Positions 50,745-58,946 of a stretch of 64,000 bases of DNA are shown here, piece by piece (the first letter of the stretch is position 1; each line of letters starts with the position of its first letter). The stretch covers positions 1-64,000 of the forward strand of contig JAEYXS010000003.1 in NCBI GenBank assembly GCA_023431185.1, read 5' to 3'. A program made the position numbers and the translations under genes. This DNA is from Verrucomicrobiota bacterium. GTDB taxonomy: Bacteria; Verrucomicrobiota; Verrucomicrobiia; Limisphaerales; JAEYXS01. A model generated the notes under the pieces. The model searched no databases. It saw only the letters and a program-made list of their open reading frames with translations, and was not told the DNA's origin.

Positions 50745-53510
50745 TTAAGGCTTTGGCGCTCCCTTCAGGTTCGTCTTCAACCACCCCAGCAGACTGGCCA
50801 TGTCTTCCGGTGTCAATGTCTCCGCAAAAGACGGCATCAACGAAGCAGGCAGGCGACGCACACCTTTCACATCTTTGCGCAGCAGCACGTTTTCGACACC
50901 ACTTGGAGAGATCACCGTAAGGCTCGTCGCTCCTTCATCCTTCAACAAGCCCAGCACCGGCGTGCCTTCCTGTGTGTCCACGCGGATGGTCTCAAAGCCG
51001 GGACGGATATGTTCGTTGGGCAGGAGGATATGGCGCACCAAGGTTTCTTCCGGCACAGCAAGTTCACCCATCAAATCCGGACCGACTTCAAATCCTTCAG
51101 TGCCGACCTTGTGACAGGTGGCGCAGGCTTGCTGGAAAAGTTCATGACCACGCTTCAAATCACGTTGGCCAGCAAGTGCCGTAATGAATCTCTTGAAACT
51201 AGCATCGCTGACCTCCATCGCGGGCGGCAACGCACCGGACGGAGCCAAATCCTCACCTTCCACTGCTGTGAGCACAAAGGTATCATCCAGTGCACGCGTA
51301 GCTTTCCGCACTTCCGCCGAAGTGCTCGCAGCCAAGGCAGCAAGCGTCTGGCGGGCGGATTTGTCCTGCAACGGCTTGCGCGGCGCATTCTTCCGCCCTT
51401 TGGCGAGGGCATCCAAAATGAGCGCTTGGTTCTCTGAAGAAGTCTTCTCCAGCAAGGCCAGCGAGCGGGCTAACTCTCCTTCATCACGCCGGGCCGCGAT
51501 CGTCTTGGCCAGCGGTTCCCACAAGGCTTTGGAATCACCCGGCTCGCGCAACAGTTCAGTGAGCATGGCCTCACCGCGACCATGCAATGACGAGACGATG
51601 GCACTGTCCATCCACCGGTATTTCAACTGTGTGCGCGCCAGATTGGCCAAGGCGGCGAAAGCACGCGGGTCTTGGGATTCGCCAAGGGTTAGGGCTATTT
51701 GCAAAAGGACGCGGGGGTGTTTCTCTTTGGTGGCGAGTTCAAGGATATGCTTCAAAACGCTTTCATTGCCTTGTTTCAACCATTGTTCACATAACTGCAA
51801 GCCAGTAACACGTGTCTCAACGTCAGGCCAATTAAAAGCTGACATGGCAAAGCCAGGCGTCAGTAGCCCGATTCCGTCCAAGGTCCGCAGGCCAAAATTG
51901 TGCATTACTGGGTCATAGCAAACATGGATGGAGACTAGTTTTAATGCTGCTTCTCCGAGGGTATCTTTCCTCTCAATAATTAAGCGTTGAGCGGTTTGCT
52001 TTCGCCAAAATGTTCCGTGCATCAGCTCAAAAGCCAAAGCCTTGCTATCCAATTTACTGAGGTCCGATAATGGCGACGGCTTTGCATCCTTATGCGTCAG
52101 CCGGTAGATACGCCCACGATCATGGCCGTTGTAGAGACCGTATTGTTGCTGAAGATGTCGCGGGATCGCGGAGTAGTCCTCGATGATCTCACGATAGTAA
52201 TCCACGACGTAGATGCAGCCATCCGGTCCGTGATTTAACGAGATTGGATGGCTCCAAGAATCGCGTGAAGCTCCGAACTCAGATTTCTCCTCACCGGGCA
52301 CGCGCCGCAGATTCAGCATCGTTCCGTTCTCTTGGATAGCTGCACGGTGGATGAGATTTGCCGAGGGATCGCAGACAAAGTATTGCCCCCGCAAGCCGGG
52401 TAGAACGCTGTCTTGATAGATGAGCGGGCCACAGCCTGAGGTGAACCAGCCGCTGGCATCGCTGTCCGATGCTCCATAACGGTCCCGATAATATTTGAAG
52501 TAAGCGGGGTCTTCCGCACGTTTCGTCCGCCACGGATGCGCGGGCGCGAGTGAATAGGCATGGCGGTCATTCCCTGCCTCGACCTCAAGCCCGGTGAACG
52601 TAGCATCAGGATTCCGCACCAGATACCGCCATGGCAACGGGGCGACGTAGAGGCCAGGCGTGATGGTATTCACCACAAAGCGGTCACCCGCTGGAGTGAA
52701 TGTGAACCCAAACGTATGCGTGCCTCCCGTGACGGGTTCGATGGCACTGCCATCCGCGCGGATGCGAAAATCCGTGCCGCTTAACTGCACTGGGGCTTTC
52801 AAATGCGGACCTGTGATCTGGCCACCGCCCCAACCGCGTCCGAAATAGATCCAGCCATCGATCCCCCATTGAGGCGCGTTCACGCCTCTTTCCAAAGCGC
52901 CCGTGCGAAAGCCGGTGAAAAGCACCTCGCGCACCTCCGCCTTCCCATCACCATCCCGGTCCGCGAGATAAATAATATCTGGTGCGCAGGCGACGATCAC
53001 TCCACCTCGGCTCGGCACCAGTCCATAGGCGGGCGGCAGGTCGCTCGCCCAGATGTCCGCCTTATCCATGCGTCCATCGCCGTTCGTGTCGTGCAGCAGC
53101 TTGATGACGCCATACGTGCCTTTCAGCGCAGCCTGCTTGAATTTCTCGTCCGCCTGCACCCGGCGCACCTGGGTATCGAGCTGGCCGGTCTTGTTCAACT
53201 CCTCGATGTCGAGTTGTCCCTCCAGATTGTAGCCGTGCAACTCACTCACGAACATCCGCCCGCGCTCATCCCAGCAAACACCCGAAGGCGACGCGATGAG
53301 TGGTTCACTGGCCACGACTTCCATGCGGAAGCCGGGTGGCAGTTGAAACGCCTTGGCACTTTCTTCGGGCGTACGGGGTTTGGGGGCGTCCGTCGGCTTG
53401 GGGATCTCCGCCATGAGCGGTGCCGTCGAAAGCCCAAAAACACCCAAGAGGACAGCGAACTTGATCGCCGTGGCAGGCCATGTCCGGCAGTTAAGGACTT
53501 CTGCGAGCAT
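50745..53510 (-). CDS. PVC-type heme-binding CxxCH protein (dehydrogenase-like propeller, HEAT and cytochrome c)
   Basis: A 921-residue secreted protein. A signal-like helix (FAVLLGVFGLSTAPLMAEI) is followed by a propeller-like dehydrogenase domain (EVVASEPLIASPSGVCWDERGRMFVSEL, then DGWIYFGRGWGGG and LNHGPDGCIYVVDYYRE). A helical region follows, and the C-terminus is a c-type cytochrome: FQQACATCHKVGTEGFEVGPDLM with C-x-x-C-H haem binding. FADEILVDMASLLGWLK-type sequence ends it. Proteins like this are hallmark PVC secreted proteins thought to oxidise carbohydrates or related compounds. It is last in the operon after DUF1501 with a 21-nt gap. Confidence 0.92.
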   Translation of the reverse strand: MLAEVLNCRTWPATAIKFAVLLGVFGLSTAPLMAEIPKPTDAPKPRTPEESAKAFQLPPGFRMEVVASEPLIASPSGVCWDERGRMFVSELHGYNLEGQLDIEELNKTGQLDTQVRRVQADEKFKQAALKGTYGVIKLLHDTNGDGRMDKADIWASDLPPAYGLVPSRGGVIVACAPDIIYLADRDGDGKAEVREVLFTGFRTGALERGVNAPQWGIDGWIYFGRGWGGGQITGPHLKAPVQLSGTDFRIRADGSAIEPVTGGTHTFGFTFTPAGDRFVVNTITPGLYVAPLPWRYLVRNPDATFTGLEVEAGNDRHAYSLAPAHPWRTKRAEDPAYFKYYRDRYGASDSDASGWFTSGCGPLIYQDSVLPGLRGQYFVCDPSANLIHRAAIQENGTMLNLRRVPGEEKSEFGASRDSWSHPISLNHGPDGCIYVVDYYREIIEDYSAIPRHLQQQYGLYNGHDRGRIYRLTHKDAKPSPLSDLSKLDSKALAFELMHGTFWRKQTAQRLIIERKDTLGEAALKLVSIHVCYDPVMHNFGLRTLDGIGLLTPGFAMSAFNWPDVETRVTGLQLCEQWLKQGNESVLKHILELATKEKHPRVLLQIALTLGESQDPRAFAALANLARTQLKYRWMDSAIVSSLHGRGEAMLTELLREPGDSKALWEPLAKTIAARRDEGELARSLALLEKTSSENQALILDALAKGRKNAPRKPLQDKSARQTLAALAASTSAEVRKATRALDDTFVLTAVEGEDLAPSGALPPAMEVSDASFKRFITALAGQRDLKRGHELFQQACATCHKVGTEGFEVGPDLMGELAVPEETLVRHILLPNEHIRPGFETIRVDTQEGTPVLGLLKDEGATSLTVISPSGVENVLLRKDVKGVRRLPASLMPSFAETLTPEDMASLLGWLKTNLKGAPKP

Positions 53511-53531
53511 TCTCTAGTTTCTCATGATGGC

Positions 53532-54980
53532 TTACGCAATCAACTCCTTGATCACCTGTCCGCCGAACTGGCTGAGCTGCTTGAACCGGCCGCCGTGGAA
53601 ATACGTGAGCTTATTATCGTCAAGCCCCAGCAAGCGCAGCAGCGTCACATGCACATCGCGCACGTGATGCACATGCTCCACCGCCTTGTCACCCATCTCA
53701 TCCGTGCTGCCGATGATACTTCCCGCCTTCACACCACCACCGGCGAACCACATCGTCATCGCATGTGGATTGTGATCGCGTCCATACGCTGTGCCACCGC
53801 GCACGCCGTTATCCGGTGAGCGCCCGAACTCGCCACACCACACGATGAGCGTACTGTCGAGCAACCCGCGTTGCTTCAGGTCGGTGATCAAAGCGGCGAT
53901 GGGTTGATCCACGTTACGCACCAGATTACCATGTGCACGCTCGATGTAATCATGACTGTCCCACGTGCCCGCGTAGAGCTGGATGAAGCGCACGCCTTTC
54001 TCGACGAGCCGCCGCGCCAGCAGGCACTTGCGACCAAACGCATCCGTGGCGTCATTGCCGATGCCATAGGATGCCTTCAGCCTCGCATCCTCCTGGCTCA
54101 TATCCAGAATGCCTGGCACTTGCATCTGCATGCGGAAAGCCAGTTCGTAATTCTCCATGCGCGCCGCCAGCTCATCATGCCCAGTGTGCTGCGCCGCGTG
54201 GCCCTGATTCAACTTCGCCAACAGATCGAGATTCTGCCGCTGATGCTCCTGCGTGATGCCCTTGGGCGGTTGCAAATCGAGAATGGGTGAACCTTTCGCG
54301 CGCAACGGCGTTCCCTGAAAACTCGCGGGCAAGTAACCATTGCCCCAGTTCGCCGAGCCGCCTTGCGGATACGATACCTCCGGCAGCACGATGAAGCCCG
54401 GCAGATTCTGATTCACGGTGCCAAGCCCATACGTCACCCACGAACCGATGCCCGGATCGCCACCGAAGCGATTGCCCGTGTTCATCTGATACATCGCCGT
54501 AGGATGATTCACCGAGTCCACCTGGCAACCGCGATAGAAGCACAGTTCGTCTGCGACTTTCGCCAGATGCTCCCAGTTCTCCGCCATGTCCACGCCGCTC
54601 TGGCCCACTTTGCGGAACTTGAAAGGACTCTGCACGTAGTAGCGTTTGCCGCTTTCCATCGCGGACTTCATCTTGCCCTCGCGCACGAACTCCTTCAGAT
54701 GCATCTTCGCGAGCATCGGCTTGGGATCGAATGTGTCGATGTGCGATGGCCCGCCCTCCATCATCAGGAAGATGCAGCTCTTCGCCTTGACCGGGAAATG
54801 CCCATCCTTCGGCGACAACGGCCCACCGCCTTTGGCTTCCGCCGCACCCAGTTGATTCGCCAGCAACGAAGTGAACGCCACACTGCCGATGCTCGCGCCA
54901 AGTGAATACAGAAAATCGCGACGCGTGTGGCTGGAGAAGGCCCGTGCGCCCGGTGTGCATGGAAAGTAAGGGGTCTTCAT
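53532..54980 (-). CDS. DUF1501 domain protein with Tat leader
   Basis: A 482-residue protein. SHTRRDFLYSLGASIGSVAF is a twin-arginine leader, so it is exported folded. The DUF1501 domain follows: KSCIFLMMEGGPSHIDTFDPKP, HPTAMYQMNTGNRFGGDPGIG, LIVWCGEFGRSPDNG and HNPHAMTMWFAGGGVKAGSIIGSTDEMG. The HID and H-N-P-H-A-M sites suggest metal binding as in sulfatase-like folds. This family almost always accompanies PSD1/DUF1553 proteins in planctomycetes and relatives, and its activity is unproven. Gaps are 3 nt upstream and 21 nt downstream, so all three genes form one operon. Confidence 0.93.
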   Translation of the reverse strand: MKTPYFPCTPGARAFSSHTRRDFLYSLGASIGSVAFTSLLANQLGAAEAKGGGPLSPKDGHFPVKAKSCIFLMMEGGPSHIDTFDPKPMLAKMHLKEFVREGKMKSAMESGKRYYVQSPFKFRKVGQSGVDMAENWEHLAKVADELCFYRGCQVDSVNHPTAMYQMNTGNRFGGDPGIGSWVTYGLGTVNQNLPGFIVLPEVSYPQGGSANWGNGYLPASFQGTPLRAKGSPILDLQPPKGITQEHQRQNLDLLAKLNQGHAAQHTGHDELAARMENYELAFRMQMQVPGILDMSQEDARLKASYGIGNDATDAFGRKCLLARRLVEKGVRFIQLYAGTWDSHDYIERAHGNLVRNVDQPIAALITDLKQRGLLDSTLIVWCGEFGRSPDNGVRGGTAYGRDHNPHAMTMWFAGGGVKAGSIIGSTDEMGDKAVEHVHHVRDVHVTLLRLLGLDDNKLTYFHGGRFKQLSQFGGQVIKELIA

Positions 54981-54983
54981 AAA

Positions 54984-57896
54984 TCAATAGACATATGCGA
55001 ACTCATTCGAGTTAAAGATCACCAGGCACACTTCCGCCAATGCCCGCGTGTCTGCATCCACCTCCGCTGGTTTCAGATCGGGCACGAAATCCTGGTAAAC
55101 ATGCAGCCGTTCCGTGAACTTGAATTTCTCGCCCGTGTTCTCCTCCACCGCCTCGCGCACGACTTCCTTTGGTGCTTCCCATTTGGCAAAGGCCAGCCCG
55201 TCATGGCGTGATTTCATCGTGGTCCAATGCGCCAGGCAGGCTTGCAATTCTGCCGCGCGTGGACTGCGTCCATACGCCAATGTGAAGGCTTTCGTGATTG
55301 TTTCCTCACGTGATTTCGTCTCCTTTTTCAAACGCGCGGCCAGCGCCAGTGCCCGGTCATACGTGCCTTGTCCGTTGAACAGGCTGAACACTTGCGGCGT
55401 GATGGTGGAGGCCTCGCGTGCTTCGCATGAAAGGTCCGGCGAAGGTGAGTTGAAGACTTCCATGAACGGGTCCAGTTGCCCGCGGATCTGGAGCGCATAG
55501 ACGGAGCGGCGATGCCGCTGCTCCGGTTTCGGCGAAGGCTCCCAAGCCTCGGCAAACGTGCCCATCACTTGACGCGGTTGGAGCGCCGCTTCCAGATTGA
55601 TCTCCGGTCGTGCGGGAATGCCACCCAGCGCCGGGTTCAGTTCACCCGAGACCAGCAGCAGCGAATCGCGCAACTCTTCCGCCGTCAGCCGACGCGGCGT
55701 GAACACGGCGTAGCTGGTATTGTTCGCGTCCTTCTCCGCGAGCAGTTTCCGATCTGGATGCGCCGAGGAGCGCCGATACGCTTCGGAGGAAAGGATCATC
55801 CGGTGCATCGCCTTCACCGACCATCCCTGCTCGATGAAGCTCGTCGCCAGCCAGTCGAGCAGTTCAGGATGCGTGGGCTTCTTGCCCGTGCCGCCGAAGT
55901 TGTTCGGATTGCCCGCGATGGGCTGGCCAAAATGCCAGAGCCAGAGGCGGTTCACCATCACCCGCGCCGTGAGCGGATTCTGCGGACTGGCGATCCAGTC
56001 TGCCAGAGCTGTGCGCCGTCCACTGATCTCATTCGGGATGGCCGCGCCTTGCGAACCGTCATTCACCAGTTGCGCATCCACCACACTGAGCGCGGCCGGT
56101 TGCACCTTGATGGTCGGGGAGAAAGGATCGCCGCCACCGAGGATGGCCACCTCTTCCAGTTCGCCCTCGGTCATCCGGTTCGCCGGGATGCGCACCGGGG
56201 CGTTGATGGATTTCACATCCGGCGTGCGCCCGTTGTAAACGGAGAAGGCGAACGGCTGGTAACGGTCATACTCCCACTTCAGGCGTTCGAGCCCTTTACG
56301 CGCCATGCGCTCATGCCCGTAATCTTCCGGCGTGAAACCGTAGAGTTTCGGCGGGAACTGATCCTCAGCGATGCCTTTGCGTCCCATGACCGCACGGGCC
56401 GCGTTGAAGACTCCGTTGAAATCCCGACGCGCATTGCCGCGCTCGCTGTTGCGCGCCTGCTCCACCGCTTGGTTCCACGCCGCCGGGTCGATGCCCTTTT
56501 CCTTGAACCACCCTTGCGCCGCCTGCACCGATTTCTCATCCAGCCGTTGCAACGTGGCGAGGTGATCTGCGCGCCGCAGGTCCAGATACTTTTTCTCCTC
56601 GAACCCGCTCACGTTCTCGTGCGGCAGGAAAGGCGCGGGCCGTTCGGCGAGTTGCGTGGTGGCGAAGACCGCCTGCATGGAATAATAGTCACGCGTGGGG
56701 ATGGGATCGAACTTGTGATCGTGACAACGCGCGCATTGCAGCATGTGCGCGAGGAAGACCTGCCCCACCATGTCCGTGGCATCATCCAGGAAACGCTGGC
56801 GCGCCACCTTGGCCACTTCCATGCCCGTCAATTCCCACGGCCCCATCCTCAAGAAGCCAGCGGCTATCAGGAGTTCCGAGTTCCTGCTTTCTGGTTTATG
56901 GTTCTCGTAAAGCTCATCGCCCGCGATCTGTTCGCGGATGAACTGGTTGTAAGGCTTGTCCGCATTGAAACTGCGGATGACGTAATCCCGGTAGCGCCAC
57001 GAATTGCCTCGCACGTAATCATTTGCGAAGCCCGACGAATCTGCATACCGTACCACATCCAGCCAGTGCCGTCCCCAACGCTCGCCATAATGCGGCGAGG
57101 CCAGCAACCGCTCGACCACTTTCGCGAAGGCCTGGTCATCCGGCAGCGGATCGTTCAAGAACGCCGCGACTTCAGCCGGTGTCGGCGGCAACCCGATGAG
57201 GTCGTAACTTACGCGACGTAGCAATGTGAGTCGGTCCGCCATCGGCGCGGGCGTGAGACCCGCCGGCATCTTCGCTGCGAGAAATGCGTCGATTGGGTTT
57301 GAAACTTTGGACTTTGAATTTTGAACTTCCGGCACAGCCGGTTTCTTCAGCGGCTGATACGCCCACAGATTCTCCGGTTTGTAGCGCCGGTTCGTCCAAT
57401 CTTCGCTCAGCCCGCCACTCGTCTTCATCGGCACACCATCGGCGGCGGCCCATTTGTCCGCGCCTTTCTTCGCGAGCTCAGCCCAGCGCGATGCTTCCGG
57501 CCAAGGTGCTCCGGCGGTGATCCATTCTTTCAGATACGCGAGCTGTTCGGGCGTGAGCTTGTCATTCTCCTTCGGTGGCATGGCGGACCAGGTGTCCTCA
57601 TGCAAGCGGGTCGCGGCGAGATAGAGCGGGCTGACTTCCGGTTTGCCCGGAACAATGGAAGGCTTCTCGCTCTCGCCGCCTTTGAGCAACGCGCTGAGCG
57701 AGCGCATATCCAAGTCACCTTTTATCTTCTTCTCGTCATCACCGTGGCAGGCCAGACACTTCTCTTTGAAGAGCGGTTGGATGCGGTGTACGAAAAGCAC
57801 TTCAGCCGCTTCCTTCGAGTCGGCCGCCGAAACACTCATGGCACTCAAAAATACGGCGAGAGCCAGACCGGTTTGCCATGTGTGCCAAGCCTTCAT
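54984..57896 (-). CDS. PSD1 and planctomycete cytochrome C domain protein (DUF1549/DUF1553)
   Basis: A 970-residue secreted protein. The start at 57896 gives a signal peptide (GLALAVFLSAMSVSAADS). A planctomycete cytochrome-type segment follows with IQPLFKEKCLACHGDD (C-x-x-C-H). DUF1549 comes next, with RWGRHWLDVVRYADSSGF and FLAHMLQCARCHDHKFDPI (a second C-x-x-C-H). DUF1553 toward the C-terminus has NPLTARVMVNRLWLWHFG and SVKAMHRMILSSEAYRRSS. It probably binds two haems and acts on carbohydrates or sulfated glycans in the periplasm. It leads the operon; the upstream 400 nt hold no recognised gene. Confidence 0.93.
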   Translation of the reverse strand: MKAWHTWQTGLALAVFLSAMSVSAADSKEAAEVLFVHRIQPLFKEKCLACHGDDEKKIKGDLDMRSLSALLKGGESEKPSIVPGKPEVSPLYLAATRLHEDTWSAMPPKENDKLTPEQLAYLKEWITAGAPWPEASRWAELAKKGADKWAAADGVPMKTSGGLSEDWTNRRYKPENLWAYQPLKKPAVPEVQNSKSKVSNPIDAFLAAKMPAGLTPAPMADRLTLLRRVSYDLIGLPPTPAEVAAFLNDPLPDDQAFAKVVERLLASPHYGERWGRHWLDVVRYADSSGFANDYVRGNSWRYRDYVIRSFNADKPYNQFIREQIAGDELYENHKPESRNSELLIAAGFLRMGPWELTGMEVAKVARQRFLDDATDMVGQVFLAHMLQCARCHDHKFDPIPTRDYYSMQAVFATTQLAERPAPFLPHENVSGFEEKKYLDLRRADHLATLQRLDEKSVQAAQGWFKEKGIDPAAWNQAVEQARNSERGNARRDFNGVFNAARAVMGRKGIAEDQFPPKLYGFTPEDYGHERMARKGLERLKWEYDRYQPFAFSVYNGRTPDVKSINAPVRIPANRMTEGELEEVAILGGGDPFSPTIKVQPAALSVVDAQLVNDGSQGAAIPNEISGRRTALADWIASPQNPLTARVMVNRLWLWHFGQPIAGNPNNFGGTGKKPTHPELLDWLATSFIEQGWSVKAMHRMILSSEAYRRSSAHPDRKLLAEKDANNTSYAVFTPRRLTAEELRDSLLLVSGELNPALGGIPARPEINLEAALQPRQVMGTFAEAWEPSPKPEQRHRRSVYALQIRGQLDPFMEVFNSPSPDLSCEAREASTITPQVFSLFNGQGTYDRALALAARLKKETKSREETITKAFTLAYGRSPRAAELQACLAHWTTMKSRHDGLAFAKWEAPKEVVREAVEENTGEKFKFTERLHVYQDFVPDLKPAEVDADTRALAEVCLVIFNSNEFAYVY

Positions 57897-58295
57897 GCGC
57901 ATAGTTTGTGGAACCTGCATACTATACCCCATGCTGACACTCTTGGGAATCCCTGCTTTCGGGCGTATCGCGGGCCCAAGCTAGAGACGACCGGTTGTGA
58001 CGGAAGGTTACTTCCTTCAGGCCGCGGTCTGGTCGCTTTCTTTTCATCGCCGTAGGTTTTATCTGATTTGATGAAAAGCATGAAGGCTTCGGTGTGGCCG
58101 GTGCGCTCCATGGAGACAAAATTTCGGAGATTCTGCCTGTTCCTCCATAAAGAAAAAAGTTGCCATCGCCCTTCAGTTGGCCAACCTTGTTTGTCAGATA
58201 ATACGTATGCGGAATAAATGGCCGAGGCCTTCCGGCCATTGAATAGTCGGCCGTGACCGGCAGTCCAAACTCCAGTGCAGTAAGGATAAGCTAAC
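57897..58295. other. Gene-free stretch of about 400 nt with a hairpin
   Basis: It separates the divergent PSD1 operon and the secreted pair at 58296. A hairpin (AATGGCCG / CGGCCATT, 8-bp stem) occupies 58217-58240. Two minus-strand frames of 105 and 159 codons cross the region but neither shows a recognisable protein, a good start signal or codon use like its neighbours. It may be promoter space, a decayed gene or an unannotated RNA. AAGGA at nine nucleotides before ATG 58296 is a plausible ribosome-binding site. Confidence 0.5.
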
Positions 58296-58946
58296 ATGAA
58301 AATCAGCCAGTTCCTCACCCTTGCCACCGTTTGCGGCCTGACCACCACCGCTACCTTAGCCCAGACGGGCAAAACCCTCTACGAGAACAACTTCGAGAAA
58401 GCCGCCGTAGATTCCCTACCGGAGGATTTCCTCGTGCTGGATGGCGGCTTCAAGGTGAAGGAAGCCGATGGCGGCAAGTTCGTGGAGTTGCCGGGCGATC
58501 CTTTGGAGACCTACGGTTTCCTCTTCGGCCCCACGGAAAAGGAAAACCTCGCCGTCACCGCCCGCATCCATGGCACGGGCAAGGGCCGGCGCTTTCCGTT
58601 CTTCGGCGTGGGCTTGAGCGGAGTAGGCGGTTACCGCCTGATGGTGGCTCCGGCCAAGCAGGCCATCGAGATCTACAAAGGCGACAGCGTCGTGGCCACG
58701 GTGCCGAACAAATGGGCTTCTGATACATGGACGCAATTCCGCCTTGAAGTGCGCAAGGTGGGCACCGCGTGGAAGGTGGAAGGCAAGGTCTGGAAGCAGG
58801 GTGATGCCGAGCCGAAGGAACCGACCATCTCCTACGACGAGAAGGAAGAGCCCATCGGTGGCCGGCCGACGGTTTGGGGCAGCCCCTTCGCGGGCACTCC
58901 CATCAAATTTGACGACCTGAAGGTCGTGAGCGTCAGTGGTAAATGA
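58296..58946 (+). CDS. Secreted protein of unknown function, jelly-roll-like
   Basis: A 216-residue protein with a signal peptide (KISQFLTLATVCGLTTTATLAQTG). The mature part is rich in short beta strands: YENNFEKAAVDSLPEDF, VKEADGGKFVELPG, YGFLFGPTEKENLAVTARIHG, WTQFRLEVRKVGTAWKVEGKVW and IKFDDLKVVSV. This resembles the concanavalin-like fold of 3-keto-glucoside hydrolase-type (DUF1080) proteins, although no catalytic residues are identifiable. It overlaps the next gene by 4 nt, suggesting a functional pair. I see no cysteines and no anchor, so it is probably periplasmic or secreted. Confidence 0.7.
   Translation: MKISQFLTLATVCGLTTTATLAQTGKTLYENNFEKAAVDSLPEDFLVLDGGFKVKEADGGKFVELPGDPLETYGFLFGPTEKENLAVTARIHGTGKGRRFPFFGVGLSGVGGYRLMVAPAKQAIEIYKGDSVVATVPNKWASDTWTQFRLEVRKVGTAWKVEGKVWKQGDAEPKEPTISYDEKEEPIGGRPTVWGSPFAGTPIKFDDLKVVSVSGK

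Noticed and set aside
55476..57221. 581-codon plus-strand frame opposite the PSD1 gene
   Set aside because: It is Arg-rich and lacks any motif, and the sense strand has two C-x-x-C-H sites and family-specific blocks.
57893..58372. 159-codon minus-strand frame and an overlapping 105-codon frame in the 400-nt gap
   Set aside because: No family resemblance, no ribosome-binding site and overlap with the start of the secreted gene at 58296; kept only as unexplained intergenic sequence.
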